DNA from: Streptomyces sp. CB02400
GTDB taxonomy: Bacteria > Actinomycetota > Actinomycetes > Streptomycetales > Streptomycetaceae
Reading direction: 5' to 3'
NCBI RefSeq assembly: GCF_001905725.1
Contig: NZ_LIWB01000004.1
Span: 372,001 to 436,000 of the forward strand
DNA: 64,000 nucleotides
A model generated the notes under the pieces. The model did no database searches. It was not told the origin of the DNA and saw only the letters and a program-made list of their open reading frames with translations. Both the position numbers and the translations under genes were made by a program. How positions within the stretch are numbered: the stretch's first letter is position 1; the number at the start of each line of letters is the position of its first letter. Positions 7,789-18,745 of the stretch are shown here, piece by piece.

Positions 7789-9084
7789 TCAGGCGGCGTT
7801 GCCAGTACCTGTTCCGGTGGTGGTGCCGGTGTCCTTGGCGAACGCCTTCCAGCCACCGGCCGGTTCCTGGCCGACGTCCAGGGTGCGGAACTGCTCCAGC
7901 ACCTCCGGCTTCTGCACGTCCAGCCAGTCGGTGAACTGCCGGAAGGAGACGAGCCTCACGTCGCCGCCCTTCTCCTTCTCCCGCGCGATGTGCTTGAGCG
8001 CTTCCTCCACGGCGTCCATGTAGATGCCGCCGTTCCACTGCTCGAAGTGGTTGCCGACGAAGAAGGGTGCGCGATTCGACTCGTATGCCCGCTTGAAGCC
8101 GGATATGTACGCCTGGGTCGCCTGCCGTCGCCAGCCGGGGTGGTTGTGGGCGGGCGCGTTGGTCGAGTTGACCGACTGGTTGGCGAGGATGTTGTAGTCC
8201 ATCGACAGGACCTCGAAGGAGTGGCCGGGGAACGGTATCTGCTGGAGGGGAAGGTCCCATATGCCCTGCTTCTTCGTCGGCCAGACCTGGCGTCCGCCGG
8301 GCGAGGAGGCGTCGTAGCGCCAGCCGAGCTCGCGGGCGGTGGGCAGCAGCCTGTCCTGGCCGAGCAGACAGGGCGTACGGGCGCCGACGAGCTCCTTGTC
8401 GTAGTCGAAGGGGAGCGGCTCCAGGTCGGTCCAGCCGGAGTTGGTCCGCCACTCCTTGACGAAGGACTTGGCCTGCTCGATCTCGCTGCGCCACTGCTGC
8501 GGGGTCCAGTTGCCGACGCTGCCGGAGCCGCCGCAGAAGTGGCCGTTGAAGTGGGTGCCGATCTCGTGCCCTTCGAGCCAGGCACGGCGGACGTTCTTCA
8601 GCGTGTCCTTGATGTGGCCGTCGGTGAGGTAGCCGATGTCGGAGGCGCCGCGCGGGTTGTTCGGGGGGTCGTAGAGCCGCTTCTTCGACTCGGGGAGCAG
8701 GTAGAGGCCCGAGAGGAAGAAGGTCATGGACGCGCCGTGTTCCTCGGCGAGGTCCAGGAAGCGCGGGAAGAGGCCGTTGCCGACCTCGCCGGCCCCGTCC
8801 CAGGAGAAGACGACGAACTGCGGCGGGGTCTGCCCCGGCTCCAGCGGCACCGGCGCCTCGGGCTGGTGGGGCTGCTCGCCGGTGAAGGAGGTGGAGCCGT
8901 CACCGATCGGGCGGGCCGTCCTCGTCGGCTTCGGGTCCGGCTTCGGTGTGTCGGGCCGGTCCCCGGAAGGACCGGAACCGCCGGGTCCGTCCGAGTCCTT
9001 GTGGCCGCCGCAGCCGGCCAGCGAGGCGGCGGCAGCGGCTCCCGCCCCGAGCCCGAGCATTCCCCTACGGGTGAGACTGCGCAT
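7789..9084 (-). CDS. Tat-type lipoprotein of the polysaccharide deacetylase superfamily
   Basis: This 431-residue secreted protein starts at ATG 9084 (MRSLTRRGMLGLGAG...SLAGC). The twin arginines, alanine-rich core and lipobox suggest Tat export and lipidation at Cys25. A GTG six codons upstream (9102) is possible, but its ribosome site is too close. A Pro/Asp linker is followed by a NodB-like fold: QFVVFSWDGAGE occupies the place of the usual TFDDG motif, and HEIGTHFNGH supplies the metal-binding histidine pair. Deacetylation of cell-wall or exported glycans is likely but not proven. The altered first motif may mean a changed activity. It is separated from the cytochrome operon by 66 bases and may be read with it. 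Confidence 0.8.
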   Translation of the reverse strand: MRSLTRRGMLGLGAGAAAAASLAGCGGHKDSDGPGGSGPSGDRPDTPKPDPKPTRTARPIGDGSTSFTGEQPHQPEAPVPLEPGQTPPQFVVFSWDGAGEVGNGLFPRFLDLAEEHGASMTFFLSGLYLLPESKKRLYDPPNNPRGASDIGYLTDGHIKDTLKNVRRAWLEGHEIGTHFNGHFCGGSGSVGNWTPQQWRSEIEQAKSFVKEWRTNSGWTDLEPLPFDYDKELVGARTPCLLGQDRLLPTARELGWRYDASSPGGRQVWPTKKQGIWDLPLQQIPFPGHSFEVLSMDYNILANQSVNSTNAPAHNHPGWRRQATQAYISGFKRAYESNRAPFFVGNHFEQWNGGIYMDAVEEALKHIAREKEKGGDVRLVSFRQFTDWLDVQKPEVLEQFRTLDVGQEPAGGWKAFAKDTGTTTGTGTGNAA

Positions 9085-9210
9085 GGCAACCCCGTTCGTC
9101 ACGTCCTCTGGTGGTCACTCACTCAGAGGACGCGACGGAGCCGGGGGTTCCCGGCCGGATGCGAGGGTTTCGCAACGGTTTTCGAAAGCGTGGTTCCCGT
9201 CGGGCGCCGC

Positions 9211-9254
9211 GCCGGTCCCGGACGGGCTTTACGCCGGTCCCGGACGGGCTTTAC
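9211..9254. repeat. 22-bp tandem duplication at a gene end
   Basis: Two exact adjacent copies (9211-9232 and 9233-9254) straddle the stop codon of the histidine phosphatase gene. The second copy contains the used stop. It is probably a replication-slippage product with no coding effect. Confidence 0.9.
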
Positions 9255-9943
9255 GCCCCGAAGGCCTTGCTCTTCCCCTTCACCGGCTTGGCGCCGGCCA
9301 GCAGATGCGCGGGGACGAGATCGCGGGCCGGCTCGCTGTAGCCGACGGAGACGATCCTGTCGCCCTGGTAGGTGAAGGTGGTCAGCGAGGCGAGCGTGCA
9401 CTGCCGCTTGCGCGGGTCGTGCCACAGCCGCCGCTTCTCGACGTAGGACCGCACGATCCAGATCGGGAGCTGGTGGCTGACCAGCACCGCCTCGTGTCCG
9501 CGGGCCGCGTCCTTGGCCGCGTTCAGCGCGCCCATCATGCGGATGACCTGCTCGATGTACGGCTCGCCCCAGGACGGCCTGAACGGGTTGACGACGTGCT
9601 TCCAGTTGGCCGGGCGGCGCAGCGCGCCGTCGCCGATGCCGAAGGTCTTGCCCTGGAAGACGTTCTCCGCCTCGATCAGCCGCTCGTCGGCGGCGATGTC
9701 CAGGCCGTGCGCCTTGGCGATGGGCTCGGCCGTCTCCTGCGCCCGCTCCAGCGGGGAGGCGACGACGTACGTGATGTCGCGGGAGGCGAGGTGCTCGCCG
9801 ACCCGGTCGGCCATGCGCCGGCCCAGCTCGGAGAGGTGGTAGCCGGCGAGACGGCCGTACAGCACACCGTCCGGGTTCTCGACCTCGCCGTGCCGCATGA
9901 GGTGGACGACGGTGACGTCGCCGTCCTTCTTCACGGTGCTCAC
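9251..9943 (-). CDS. histidine phosphatase family protein (phosphoglycerate mutase-like)
   Basis: This is a 230-residue member of the histidine phosphatase superfamily. The RHG motif ([15 protein letters not shown]) provides the phospho-accepting histidine. [10 protein letters not shown] and [10 protein letters not shown] complete the phosphate pocket and the second histidine. It starts at GTG 9943 and overlaps the hemL stop by four bases (GTGA), so the pair is co-translated. In Streptomyces this gene regularly follows hemL (from memory), but its substrate is not established. True glycolytic mutase activity is unlikely given the lack of the longer mutase signatures. Confidence 0.88.
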   Translation of the reverse strand: MSTVKKDGDVTVVHLMRHGEVENPDGVLYGRLAGYHLSELGRRMADRVGEHLASRDITYVVASPLERAQETAEPIAKAHGLDIAADERLIEAENVFQGKTFGIGDGALRRPANWKHVVNPFRPSWGEPYIEQVIRMMGALNAAKDAARGHEAVLVSHQLPIWIVRSYVEKRRLWHDPRKRQCTLASLTTFTYQGDRIVSVGYSEPARDLVPAHLLAGAKPVKGKSKAFGA

Positions 9944-11256
9944 GCGGTCGCCTCCGCTGCCGCTCGGGCCGCCGCCGGGAGGGCGTCGGCGATCCGCTGG
10001 ACGGCCCGCTCGTCGTGCGCGGTGGACACGAACCAGGACTCGAAGGACGACGGCGGGAGGTAGACGCCGTTCTCGAGGAGGGAGTGGAAGAAGGCGGTGA
10101 AGCGGAACGACTCCTGCGTCTTCGCCTCCTCGTAGTTGCGCACCGGACGGTCGGTGAAGAACACCGAGAACATGTTGGAGGCGTTCTGCAGCGTGTGCGC
10201 GACACCCTCCTTGCCGAGCGCCTCGGTGACGAGCGACTGGATCTGCCCGGAGACGGCGTTCACCTTCTCGTACGCGGCGTCGTCGAGCAGCCGGAGCTGG
10301 GCGAGCCCGGCGGCGGTGGCGACGGGGTTCCCGGAGAGGGTGCCGGCCTGGTAGACGGGTCCGGCGGGGGCGAGGTGGCCCATCACGTCGGCGCGCCCGC
10401 CGAAGGCCGCGGCCGGGAAGCCGCCGCCCATCACCTTTCCGAAGGTCATCAGGTCGGGCCGGACGCCGTCGACGCCGTACCACCCTTCCCGGCTGGTACG
10501 GAACCCCGTCATGACCTCGTCGGAGATGTACAGCGCGCCGTTCGCGGCGCACGCGTCCTTCAGCCCCTGGTTGAACCCGGGCAGCGGCGGTACGACGCCC
10601 ATGTTGCCCGGCGACGCCTCGGTGATCACGCAGGCGATCTCACCGGGGTGCGCGGCGAAGGCGGCGTGCACGGCGTCGAGGTCGTTGTACGGCAGGACGA
10701 TGGTGTCGCCGGCCTGGGCGCCGGTCACGCCGGGCGTGTCGGGGAGCGCGAACGTGGCCACCCCGGAGCCGGCGGAGGCGAGCAGCGAGTCGACGTGCCC
10801 GTGGTAGCAGCCGGCGAACTTGACCACCTTGGTGCGCCGGGTGAACCCGCGGGCGAGCCGGATCGCGGACATGGTGGCCTCGGTCCCGCTGGAGACGAGC
10901 CGCACCTGCTCCAGCGGCTCGATCCGGGCGGTCATCTCCTCGGCGAGCGCGACCTCGCCCTCACCGGGCGTGCCGAAGGACGTACCGCGCGCGACGGCCT
11001 CCTGTACGGCGGCGATCACCTCGGGGTGCGCGTGTCCGAGGATCATGGGCCCCCAGGAGCAGACCAGGTCGACGTACTCGCGTCCGTCGGCGTCGGTCAG
11101 GTACGGGCCGGTGCCCGACACCATGAAACGGGGCGTGCCGCCGACGGCGCGGAAGGCGCGCACCGGCGAGTTCACGCCGCCGGGCGTGACGGCCGCGGCA
11201 CGGTCGAACAGCGCCTGCGAGGCTGGGGCTTCGTATGAATATGGCAGTTCGCTCAT
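9940..11256 (-). CDS. hemL: glutamate-1-semialdehyde 2,1-aminomutase
   Basis: This is a 438-residue PLP enzyme of the C5 haem pathway. It converts glutamate-1-semialdehyde to 5-aminolevulinate, the first committed tetrapyrrole precursor. It starts at ATG 11256 ([11 protein letters not shown]). Family landmarks are the N-terminal [30 protein letters not shown] for PLP phosphate binding, [10 protein letters not shown] with the ring-nitrogen aspartate, and [11 protein letters not shown] with the Schiff-base lysine. Length is normal for the family. It overlaps the downstream phosphatase gene by four bases and lies near the cytochrome c maturation genes, so haem supply and use are clustered. Confidence 0.97.
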   Translation of the reverse strand: MSELPYSYEAPASQALFDRAAAVTPGGVNSPVRAFRAVGGTPRFMVSGTGPYLTDADGREYVDLVCSWGPMILGHAHPEVIAAVQEAVARGTSFGTPGEGEVALAEEMTARIEPLEQVRLVSSGTEATMSAIRLARGFTRRTKVVKFAGCYHGHVDSLLASAGSGVATFALPDTPGVTGAQAGDTIVLPYNDLDAVHAAFAAHPGEIACVITEASPGNMGVVPPLPGFNQGLKDACAANGALYISDEVMTGFRTSREGWYGVDGVRPDLMTFGKVMGGGFPAAAFGGRADVMGHLAPAGPVYQAGTLSGNPVATAAGLAQLRLLDDAAYEKVNAVSGQIQSLVTEALGKEGVAHTLQNASNMFSVFFTDRPVRNYEEAKTQESFRFTAFFHSLLENGVYLPPSSFESWFVSTAHDERAVQRIADALPAAARAAAEATA

Positions 11257-11729
11257 GACCTGCGACTTCTCCGACCTTCTCCGACATTCCGGGGGCTTCC
11301 CGGCTCCGGGTGCGTATGACGTGTCCAGGGTAGGCCAGGGGCGGCCTGCGGCATCCGGCCCCCGTTCGGCCGTGATCTGCGAAACTGGCGTCTGATACAC
11401 ACAGCTCACACGGCCGGGGCCGGCCGGAGGCTGCGGACATCCCGCGGGCAGATGTTTCACCGCACGTTTCGGCGGGCGGCCGTGGGGGAGGTCACTGACA
11501 CGATGATCGGGTTGCGCGGCGGGGGCCACGCGTCCTAGAAAAGCAGTCGGGTGGAGATATGCATCGCGGTGGCGGACTGGGCGAGGGGACTGATGACCTG
11601 GGTCCTCGACGTGCCCGGCGGGGAAGGCACCGGCGCGAGGCGGAGGACACGGACGAGACGCGTCAGGCACGCGGCGAGCCGGAGCGGATCGGCCCTCTGA
11701 AGGGGGCGGGGAGCAGGAATGGTGGTCGG
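11257..11729. other. intergenic region between divergent hemL and the 11730 gene
   Basis: These 473 bases presumably hold both promoters. A frame open from 11559 has Arg/Gly-rich, non-conserved-looking codons and is taken as leader rather than coding sequence. I see no clear RNA gene or operator. Confidence 0.4.
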
Positions 11730-12167
11730 GTGGGGGTGACGTACAAGTACTTCGGCGCGCCGGACGGCGCCACCGCGGCCCGCGTCCCGATATCGATGCG
11801 CCCCGAGGAACTCGGCGGCGACGAACTCGGCATGAACGGCATGTTCACCAAGATCAAGCCGGAGACCATGGCCGCGATGGTCCTCACGGGCATCGAGGGC
11901 GTCCCCCTGCACAAGGTCCCACCCCTGGAACTGGTCGTCCTGCACCCCGACTACGCGGTCGTGAAACTCCCCATGACGGTCGTCGACCCCCTGCGCGGCA
12001 TAGGCGAGGAGGCGGTCGGCGCGGCGGCCTTCATCTGGTCGACGGTCCCGGACCGCGGCGGCCCGCGGGACGCGTTCAACGTGTACCAGCTGCTGCACGA
12101 GTGGCAGGACTTCTCGCACCGGCTGCACGAGGCGGGGCATCAGGCTTATTGCCTGGTGTGGCCCTGA
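11730..12167 (+). CDS. conserved Streptomyces hypothetical protein
   Basis: This protein of about 145 residues begins with paired GTG codons (11730 or 11736, giving V(GV)[13 protein letters not shown]). The sequence looks strongly conserved ([47 protein letters not shown]) and I recall it as a fixed neighbour of hemL in Streptomyces, but no function is known to me. It has no signal peptide or membrane segment. Its last 76 bases and terminator are duplicated 34 kb away at 46332, so its 3' end is the apparent insertion point of the island. Confidence 0.8.
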   Translation: MGVTYKYFGAPDGATAARVPISMRPEELGGDELGMNGMFTKIKPETMAAMVLTGIEGVPLHKVPPLELVVLHPDYAVVKLPMTVVDPLRGIGEEAVGAAAFIWSTVPDRGGPRDAFNVYQLLHEWQDFSHRLHEAGHQAYCLVWP

Positions 12168-12260
12168 GCTGGGGTTTCGTAGGGGTCGGGCGGGGTCTTC
12201 GGGCCTCGCCCTTTTGCTTGCCGGGGAGGGGCCGTCAGACGGCCAGGGCACATTGGTTTT
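12092..12260. repeat. left copy of 169-bp direct repeat (candidate attL)
   Basis: It matches 46332-46500 without gaps at 157 of 169 positions. The first 120 bases differ at only 12170 and 12206. It covers the last 25 codons and stop of the conserved gene plus its terminator. Divergence is concentrated in the last 49 bases, as expected if one flank came with an inserted element. Confidence 0.85.
12188..12215 (+). terminator. intrinsic terminator of the conserved gene
   Basis: A G/C-rich stem of about 10 bp around a TTCG loop (GGGCGGGGTC with GGCCTCGCCC) is followed by TTTT, 20 bases after the stop at 12167. It is repeated at 46428-46451. Confidence 0.75.
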
Positions 12261-12403
12261 CACTGTGCCGCACGGCCCGGCCGCGTCCCGTGGTCGGGAT
12301 CGCCTGCTCCGGGCGGGCGGGCCACGCCACAGTGGGGACGGCAAACGCACGGCCGCCCGTCGGGTTCACCTGTCTCGGTGATCCCGAACGGACGGCCGCG
12401 GTC

Positions 12404-12426
12404 CGCAGGCCGCCGAGCGGCCTGCG
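12404..12426. terminator. hairpin downstream of the minus-strand hydrolase gene
   Basis: Perfect 10-bp arms (CGCAGGCCGC / GCGGCCTGCG) and a 3-base loop lie just beyond the stop at 12434. There is no clear T tract. It is probably the terminator of the 12434-13270 gene. Confidence 0.55.
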
Positions 12427-12433
12427 TTCAAGT

Positions 12434-13740
<1,307 letters not shown>

Positions 13741-16485
13741 ATGGCAGGGGCGGGCGGTCCGCTGTCCCGCAGCGGTCTACGCGGCCGAGAGCACGAACTG
13801 GGCGAGCTCGAGGCACTGGTCGCCTCTGTGGTCCGCACGGGAAGCAGCGGACTGGCCCTCATCCGGGGCGAGCCGGGTATCGGCAAGACGACGCTGCTCG
13901 CGGCAGCCGTCTCCATGGCCCGGCAGTCGGGGTACTCCGTCGGCGTCGGCAAGGCCGACGAACTGCACCACATCGTGCCGCTCTCGTCCTTGGCCGCGTG
14001 TGTCCTGCACGGTGATCGACCGCTGCTGTCCGCCGACACGTTCGCCGATATCGCCCGCAACCACGACCAGCGGATCTGGCTGCTGGAACGCCTGGCGGAG
14101 GCGATCGAAGCCCGGGCGGGCAACATGCCGGTCCTGATCGGCCTGGACGACGTGCAGTGGGCCGATCCGCTGAGCCGTTTCGCACTGCGGCAGCTTCCGG
14201 TACGCCTGCGCACCTCGCCGGTGCTGTGGCTGCTGGCCGGGCGCCGGGAGCCCGCGGGCCCGGCCGAGGAGATCGTCGAGGCTGCACGTGGCAGCCTCCC
14301 GGTGGCCACCGTGGCCCTGGGCCCCCTGTCCGGCGCCGCGATCGCCCAACTGGCCGGAGACACCCTCGGTACGGCGGCCGACGAGCGGGTACGGGACCTG
14401 CTCGACGGAGCGGGCGGGAACCCGTTCCTGGCAGTCGAGATGCTCGCAGCCCTGCGCGACGCCCAATCCTCGGATGACCTCGTCCCCCGCGGACTCGTGG
14501 TGGGGGTGCGCGGCAGACTCAGGTCCCTGCAGGCCGACACCCTCCGCTTCCTTCAGATGGGCGCCGTACTGGGACGCAGGTTCGGCTTCCACGACGCCGC
14601 CGCCCTCTGTGGCCGACCGGCCGCTGCCCTGATCAACGCCCTCGAGGAGGCCGTGGGCGCCGGCATTCTGGACGATGACGGTGATCACCTGGTCTTCCGG
14701 CACGACCTGCTGCGCCAGGCGGTGTACGTCGACATATCACCCTCGGCCCGGAAAGCCCTCCACAGGGAGGCCGCTCGGGGTCTTGTCGCCGCGGGACGTC
14801 CCCCGGTGGACGCGGTGTCGCACATCCTCAGGGGGGCGGCTCCCGGAGACGAGGAAGCCGTGTCGCTCCTGCGGCGCGCGGCCGAGGACGTGCTGCCGGT
14901 CACACCGGGACTCGCGGCCGACCTGATGACTCACGCGTTGGAGCTGGTGCCGCCCGCCCGGCCCCTCAGGTACGCCGTGGGAGAGCAGACGATCCTCTTC
15001 CTGACCCGGGCCGGCCGGAACGGCGAAGCCCTGTCGACGGGAGACCGGCTGCTGGCGGAGAGACCGCCCCTGGAGGAGTTCAGCCGGCTCCAGGCCGGCC
15101 TCGGCGGGGCGCTGTGGAACATGGACCGCGCAGCGGAACTGCGGCGAAGGGCCGAAGCGGCCCTCGCCACGGCAGGTGCCGTCCCTCGGATCACCGCGAG
15201 GCTGACCGCCCTGCGAACCCTGGCTCTGTCCCGGGACCACGATCTGGTGGCCGCGCGCGAGGCCGGTGAGGCCGCGCTGCGGGCCGCGGTCCAGGCCGGT
15301 GACCGGGACGCGCACACCCTGGCCCTTTCCGGGCTGGGCGAGATCGCTCAGAACGCCGGGGAGAACGCGCTCGCGCTGGACCGTTTCGCCGCGCTGAGCG
15401 CCCTCGACTCCGCCTTCCTGCCCGAAGAGATCATCGCGCACCTGCACGTGGACGACTTCGACGCCGGTGGACGGCTGCTCCTGCAGGCGACGGAGGCCGG
15501 CACGACGCGTCAGGCGATGCTGTCGTGGGCCCAGGGCCAGCACGACCTGGGTCTGGGCCGACTCGACGACGCCGACGCCGCCTTCGCGACCATGGAGCAC
15601 CTGGAGAACGAGGTCAACGCACCGGTCCAGCAGGTGAACGGCCGGGTGATCCGCTCCTGGATCGCACTGCTGTGCGGTGACCGGGATGCCGCGCGGCTGC
15701 ATCTGGCCGCGGCTCGGGAGGGGCTGGAGGCCAAACCCAATCCGGGCAACACGGCCGCGGTGCGCTTCCTCGAAGCGCTTCACGCCGACGCCGACGGGGA
15801 CACCGGCCTTACCGTCGACAGGATTCGCCAAGTGGAACGGGTAGGCCCCTTCATGCGCTGGCGTGTCCTGCGCGACTGGGCGGGCCCCGCGATACGTATG
15901 GCCCTGAACGGTGCCGACGAGGAGTTGGCCGGGAAACTGGCCGCACAGGCCGCGGCCCACGCCGAACGCAACCCCTCCGTGCCGACCGCCACGGGCGTCG
16001 CGGCGCACGCCCGTGGACTCGTGGAGAACGATCTCACCGCGCTCCAGCGCGCCGTGGAAGTGCTCGACTCAGGCCCCCGCCCTCTCGTCAGGGCCGCTGC
16101 GGCAGCGGATCTCGGACGCACCTTCCTGGCGGCGGGCCGGACACACCGGGCCGTGCCCGCGCTGACTCACGCCCGCGACACCCTCGCCGCGACGGGCGCT
16201 CGCGCCGCGGCGACGCTGGTGCAGCGCGACCTGGAGAAGGCCGGGGGCGGCAGTCGCAGGCCGGCGGCCGTCCAGCGCCCCGTGCAGGGGTGGGAGGCCC
16301 TCACCGCGTCGGAGAGGAAGATCGCGCGGCTCGTGGCCCAGGGCCACACCAACCGGTCGGCCGCCGACCTGCTCGTCATCTCCCCGCACACGGTCAACAC
16401 CCACCTGACGTCCGTGTTCCGCAAGCTGTCGATCAACTCCCGGGTGCAGCTCGCCAATCTGGTCACGGCCCTGCCCGGGGACTGA
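13741..16485 (+). CDS. large ATP-binding LuxR-family (LAL) transcriptional regulator
   Basis: This 914-residue LAL regulator starts at MAGAGGPLSRSGLRGRE. The N-terminal AAA/STAND ATPase has Walker A GEPGIGKTTLL near residues 43-53 and Walker B VLIGLDDVQWAD near 134-145. A long helical TPR-like middle is followed by a C-terminal LuxR/GerE helix-turn-helix (LTASERKIARLVAQGHTN ... SPHTVNTHL) over about the last 60 residues. Such proteins are usually pathway-specific activators sensing a ligand through the middle region. Likely targets are neighbours such as the hydrolase genes on either side (12434-13270 divergent, 16574-17311 downstream); this is inferred from position only. Confidence 0.92.
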   Translation: MAGAGGPLSRSGLRGREHELGELEALVASVVRTGSSGLALIRGEPGIGKTTLLAAAVSMARQSGYSVGVGKADELHHIVPLSSLAACVLHGDRPLLSADTFADIARNHDQRIWLLERLAEAIEARAGNMPVLIGLDDVQWADPLSRFALRQLPVRLRTSPVLWLLAGRREPAGPAEEIVEAARGSLPVATVALGPLSGAAIAQLAGDTLGTAADERVRDLLDGAGGNPFLAVEMLAALRDAQSSDDLVPRGLVVGVRGRLRSLQADTLRFLQMGAVLGRRFGFHDAAALCGRPAAALINALEEAVGAGILDDDGDHLVFRHDLLRQAVYVDISPSARKALHREAARGLVAAGRPPVDAVSHILRGAAPGDEEAVSLLRRAAEDVLPVTPGLAADLMTHALELVPPARPLRYAVGEQTILFLTRAGRNGEALSTGDRLLAERPPLEEFSRLQAGLGGALWNMDRAAELRRRAEAALATAGAVPRITARLTALRTLALSRDHDLVAAREAGEAALRAAVQAGDRDAHTLALSGLGEIAQNAGENALALDRFAALSALDSAFLPEEIIAHLHVDDFDAGGRLLLQATEAGTTRQAMLSWAQGQHDLGLGRLDDADAAFATMEHLENEVNAPVQQVNGRVIRSWIALLCGDRDAARLHLAAAREGLEAKPNPGNTAAVRFLEALHADADGDTGLTVDRIRQVERVGPFMRWRVLRDWAGPAIRMALNGADEELAGKLAAQAAAHAERNPSVPTATGVAAHARGLVENDLTALQRAVEVLDSGPRPLVRAAAAADLGRTFLAAGRTHRAVPALTHARDTLAATGARAAATLVQRDLEKAGGGSRRPAAVQRPVQGWEALTASERKIARLVAQGHTNRSAADLLVISPHTVNTHLTSVFRKLSINSRVQLANLVTALPGD

Positions 16486-16573
16486 CGACAAGGTTGGTAC
16501 GTTCACGCGATGCGACGCCGTGACCGGACACGCTTGGTTGAGGGATCCCCCCAGCCCGTCGGAGGACACCGGC

Positions 16574-17311
16574 ATGCACGGACCCAGCCACCCATCGCCG
16601 ACCATCGTGCTCGTGCACGGTGCGTTCACGGACGCGTCGTCGTGGGCGGAGGTCATAGCCCTCCTTCACATTGACGGACGGACGGTACTCGCCCCGGCGA
16701 ACCCACTGCGTGATCTGGCACAGGATGCCGCCTGGATCAGAAGCGTGGTCCAGGGCATCGACGTCCCCGTCGTGCTGGTCGGCCACGACTACGGCGGCGC
16801 GGTCATCACACAGGCCGCCACCGACACCGACAACGTCGTGGCCCTGTGCTACGTCGCAGCCTTCGGTCTCGACACGGGCGAGTGCGTCCTGGACGTCGTG
16901 AACCGCTTCGCCCCCGCGCCGGGGGCCGGTGCGATCGTCACCGCGGACCTCCCCGCGCGCACTTCCGGTCGCCCTGAACGCGGCATCCACCTTCGCGAGG
17001 ACCTGTTCCCCCAGGCGTACGCGGCCGACCTCCCGCCCCTCGTCACAGAGGCACTGGCCGTCACCCAACGCCCGATCGCCTGCGACGCACTGACCGGCAG
17101 ATCGGGCAGGCCCGCCTGGGCCTCCACACCGTCCTGGTACGCGATCGCGACCGCCGACCGGATACTCAACCCCACCGCCCAGCGCTTCATGGCCCAGCGC
17201 ATGGCAGCAGCCGAGCACATGCTGGACGGATCTCACGCCGTGCTTCTGTCCCAGCCCGACGCCGTGGTGGCGATGATCCTCGAAGCCGCCGAGCAGAGCC
17301 GGTGTCTCTGA
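16574..17311 (+). CDS. alpha/beta hydrolase with Asp at the nucleophile elbow
   Basis: This 245-residue protein has its start fixed by GGAGGACACCGGC before ATG 16574. It belongs to the short Abhydrolase_6 group seen in esterase-like Streptomyces proteins: VLVHGAFTDASSW supplies the oxyanion hole and LDGSHAVLLSQP the catalytic His. The elbow is VGHDYGGA, with GAC coding Asp where this group normally has Ser (GHSYGG). Asp nucleophiles at this site define haloalkane and fluoroacetate dehalogenases and epoxide hydrolases, so chemistry through an alkyl-enzyme ester is possible. A second acid is available in ATADRILNP. It lies 88 bases after the LAL regulator gene. Confidence 0.82.
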   Translation: MHGPSHPSPTIVLVHGAFTDASSWAEVIALLHIDGRTVLAPANPLRDLAQDAAWIRSVVQGIDVPVVLVGHDYGGAVITQAATDTDNVVALCYVAAFGLDTGECVLDVVNRFAPAPGAGAIVTADLPARTSGRPERGIHLREDLFPQAYAADLPPLVTEALAVTQRPIACDALTGRSGRPAWASTPSWYAIATADRILNPTAQRFMAQRMAAAEHMLDGSHAVLLSQPDAVVAMILEAAEQSRCL

Positions 17312-17491
17312 CGACCACGACGACCACCGCCCGAAATCCCGCCTCGGGAACGCCCCGCGTAGTGAGCCCTCCGGGACCATTTAGGATGCCTTCGAACAGA
17401 ATCACCGGTCCGGGCGAGCCCGACGGCCCTTGGAGCCCCACCTCCGCGGTACGGCCTCAGTCTCGAACAGTCACTCGGTAAGGGCACCAGC

Positions 17492-18745
17492 ATGATCTCA
17501 CCGGCCGGACGGCGGGCATGGCGCGTCTCCACCCACTTGGCCGCCATTCTGGCGCTCACTTCGGCCATCACCGGATGCGTCGACGGGTCCGGCGTCGAGT
17601 CCGCCGGGGACGAGGTCACCTCCATCACCGTGCTCGACTACTACACCGACACGTCCGAGCACGCCCAATGGAACGACATGCTGGTGACCTGCGGCAAGGC
17701 GGCCGGCGTCAAGGTGGAGCACACGAGCGTCCCACCGGCCTCACTCGTTCCCAGAGTGCTGCGGCAAGCCTCTTCGCGGACCCTTCCCGACCTGTTGATG
17801 CTGGACAACGCCGACCTCCAGCAGATCGCCCAGACCGGCGCGCTGACCCCGCTGGAGCCGTACGGCATCGACACCTCCGGCATCTCCGAGGGCATCCTGT
17901 CAGCGGGTACGTACGAAGGAGAGGTGTACGGGCTGGCTCCCTATGTCAGCACAGTCGCCCTCTTCTACAACAAGGACATGCTCGCCGAAGCCGGTGTCAC
18001 CGTGCCGAGAACCTGGGACGACCTGAAGAGGGCGGCGGCCGCGCTGACCCGCTCGGGAAGATATGGCATGGCGGTCGACGCGAGCGCCACCTTCGAAAGC
18101 AGCTGGCAGTTCCTGCCCTTCCTGTGGTCCAACGGCGGGCACGAGAGACAACTGGACACCCCGCAGGCCGCGCAGGCGCTTCAGCTGTGGGTTGATCTGG
18201 TGTCTAGCGGGTCCATGTCGAAGTCGGTGCTGAACTGGACTCAGGCCGAGGTCCACGACCAGTTCGCCGCCGGGCGGACGGCCATGATGATCAATGGTCC
18301 GTGGCGGATCCCCGCTTTGAACGCGGACAAGGACCTGAACTGGGGAGTAGCCCCCGTCCCTGTTCCCCGAACGGGGCAGAACCTGATCACCCCTCTGGGC
18401 GGTGAGGTGTGGACCGTCCCGCAAGGCCCCTCCAAGGCCCGGCAGCAGAAGGCCGCCCAGGTACTCGCCTGCCTCAACGACTCCGCCAACATGCTCGCTC
18501 TGGCCGAGCAGCACTTCACGGTCCCCTCCCGCACCGAGGTAGCCGCCCGGTACGCCGAACAGAACCCCTCATCGGCCGTCTTCGTCGAGAGTGTGGAACG
18601 AGCACGCTCCCGCACCGAGGAGCTCGGCGTCAGGTGGCCCAAGGCGGCGACCGGGATCTACACCGCGATCCAGTCCGCGCTGACAGGGGAGCAGACACCG
18701 GAGCAGGCCCTGAGACACGCCCAGCAGATCGCGACCGGTGACTGA
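17492..18745 (+). CDS. ABC sugar transporter substrate-binding lipoprotein
   Basis: This is a 417-residue family 1 extracellular solute-binding protein. A signal peptide with lipobox (SAITGC, Cys29) directs it to the outer face of the membrane. The body has landmarks of sugar-binding proteins: LTPLEPYGID, GLAPYVSTVALFYNKDML, WDDLKRAAAALT and GRTAMMINGPWRIPAL. It overlaps the following permease gene by 8 bases, so the three genes form an operon. No ATPase is encoded nearby. Streptomyces sugar importers commonly borrow the shared ATPase MsiK. The sugar is unknown and no glycoside hydrolase adjoins. Confidence 0.92.
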   Translation: MISPAGRRAWRVSTHLAAILALTSAITGCVDGSGVESAGDEVTSITVLDYYTDTSEHAQWNDMLVTCGKAAGVKVEHTSVPPASLVPRVLRQASSRTLPDLLMLDNADLQQIAQTGALTPLEPYGIDTSGISEGILSAGTYEGEVYGLAPYVSTVALFYNKDMLAEAGVTVPRTWDDLKRAAAALTRSGRYGMAVDASATFESSWQFLPFLWSNGGHERQLDTPQAAQALQLWVDLVSSGSMSKSVLNWTQAEVHDQFAAGRTAMMINGPWRIPALNADKDLNWGVAPVPVPRTGQNLITPLGGEVWTVPQGPSKARQQKAAQVLACLNDSANMLALAEQHFTVPSRTEVAARYAEQNPSSAVFVESVERARSRTEELGVRWPKAATGIYTAIQSALTGEQTPEQALRHAQQIATGD

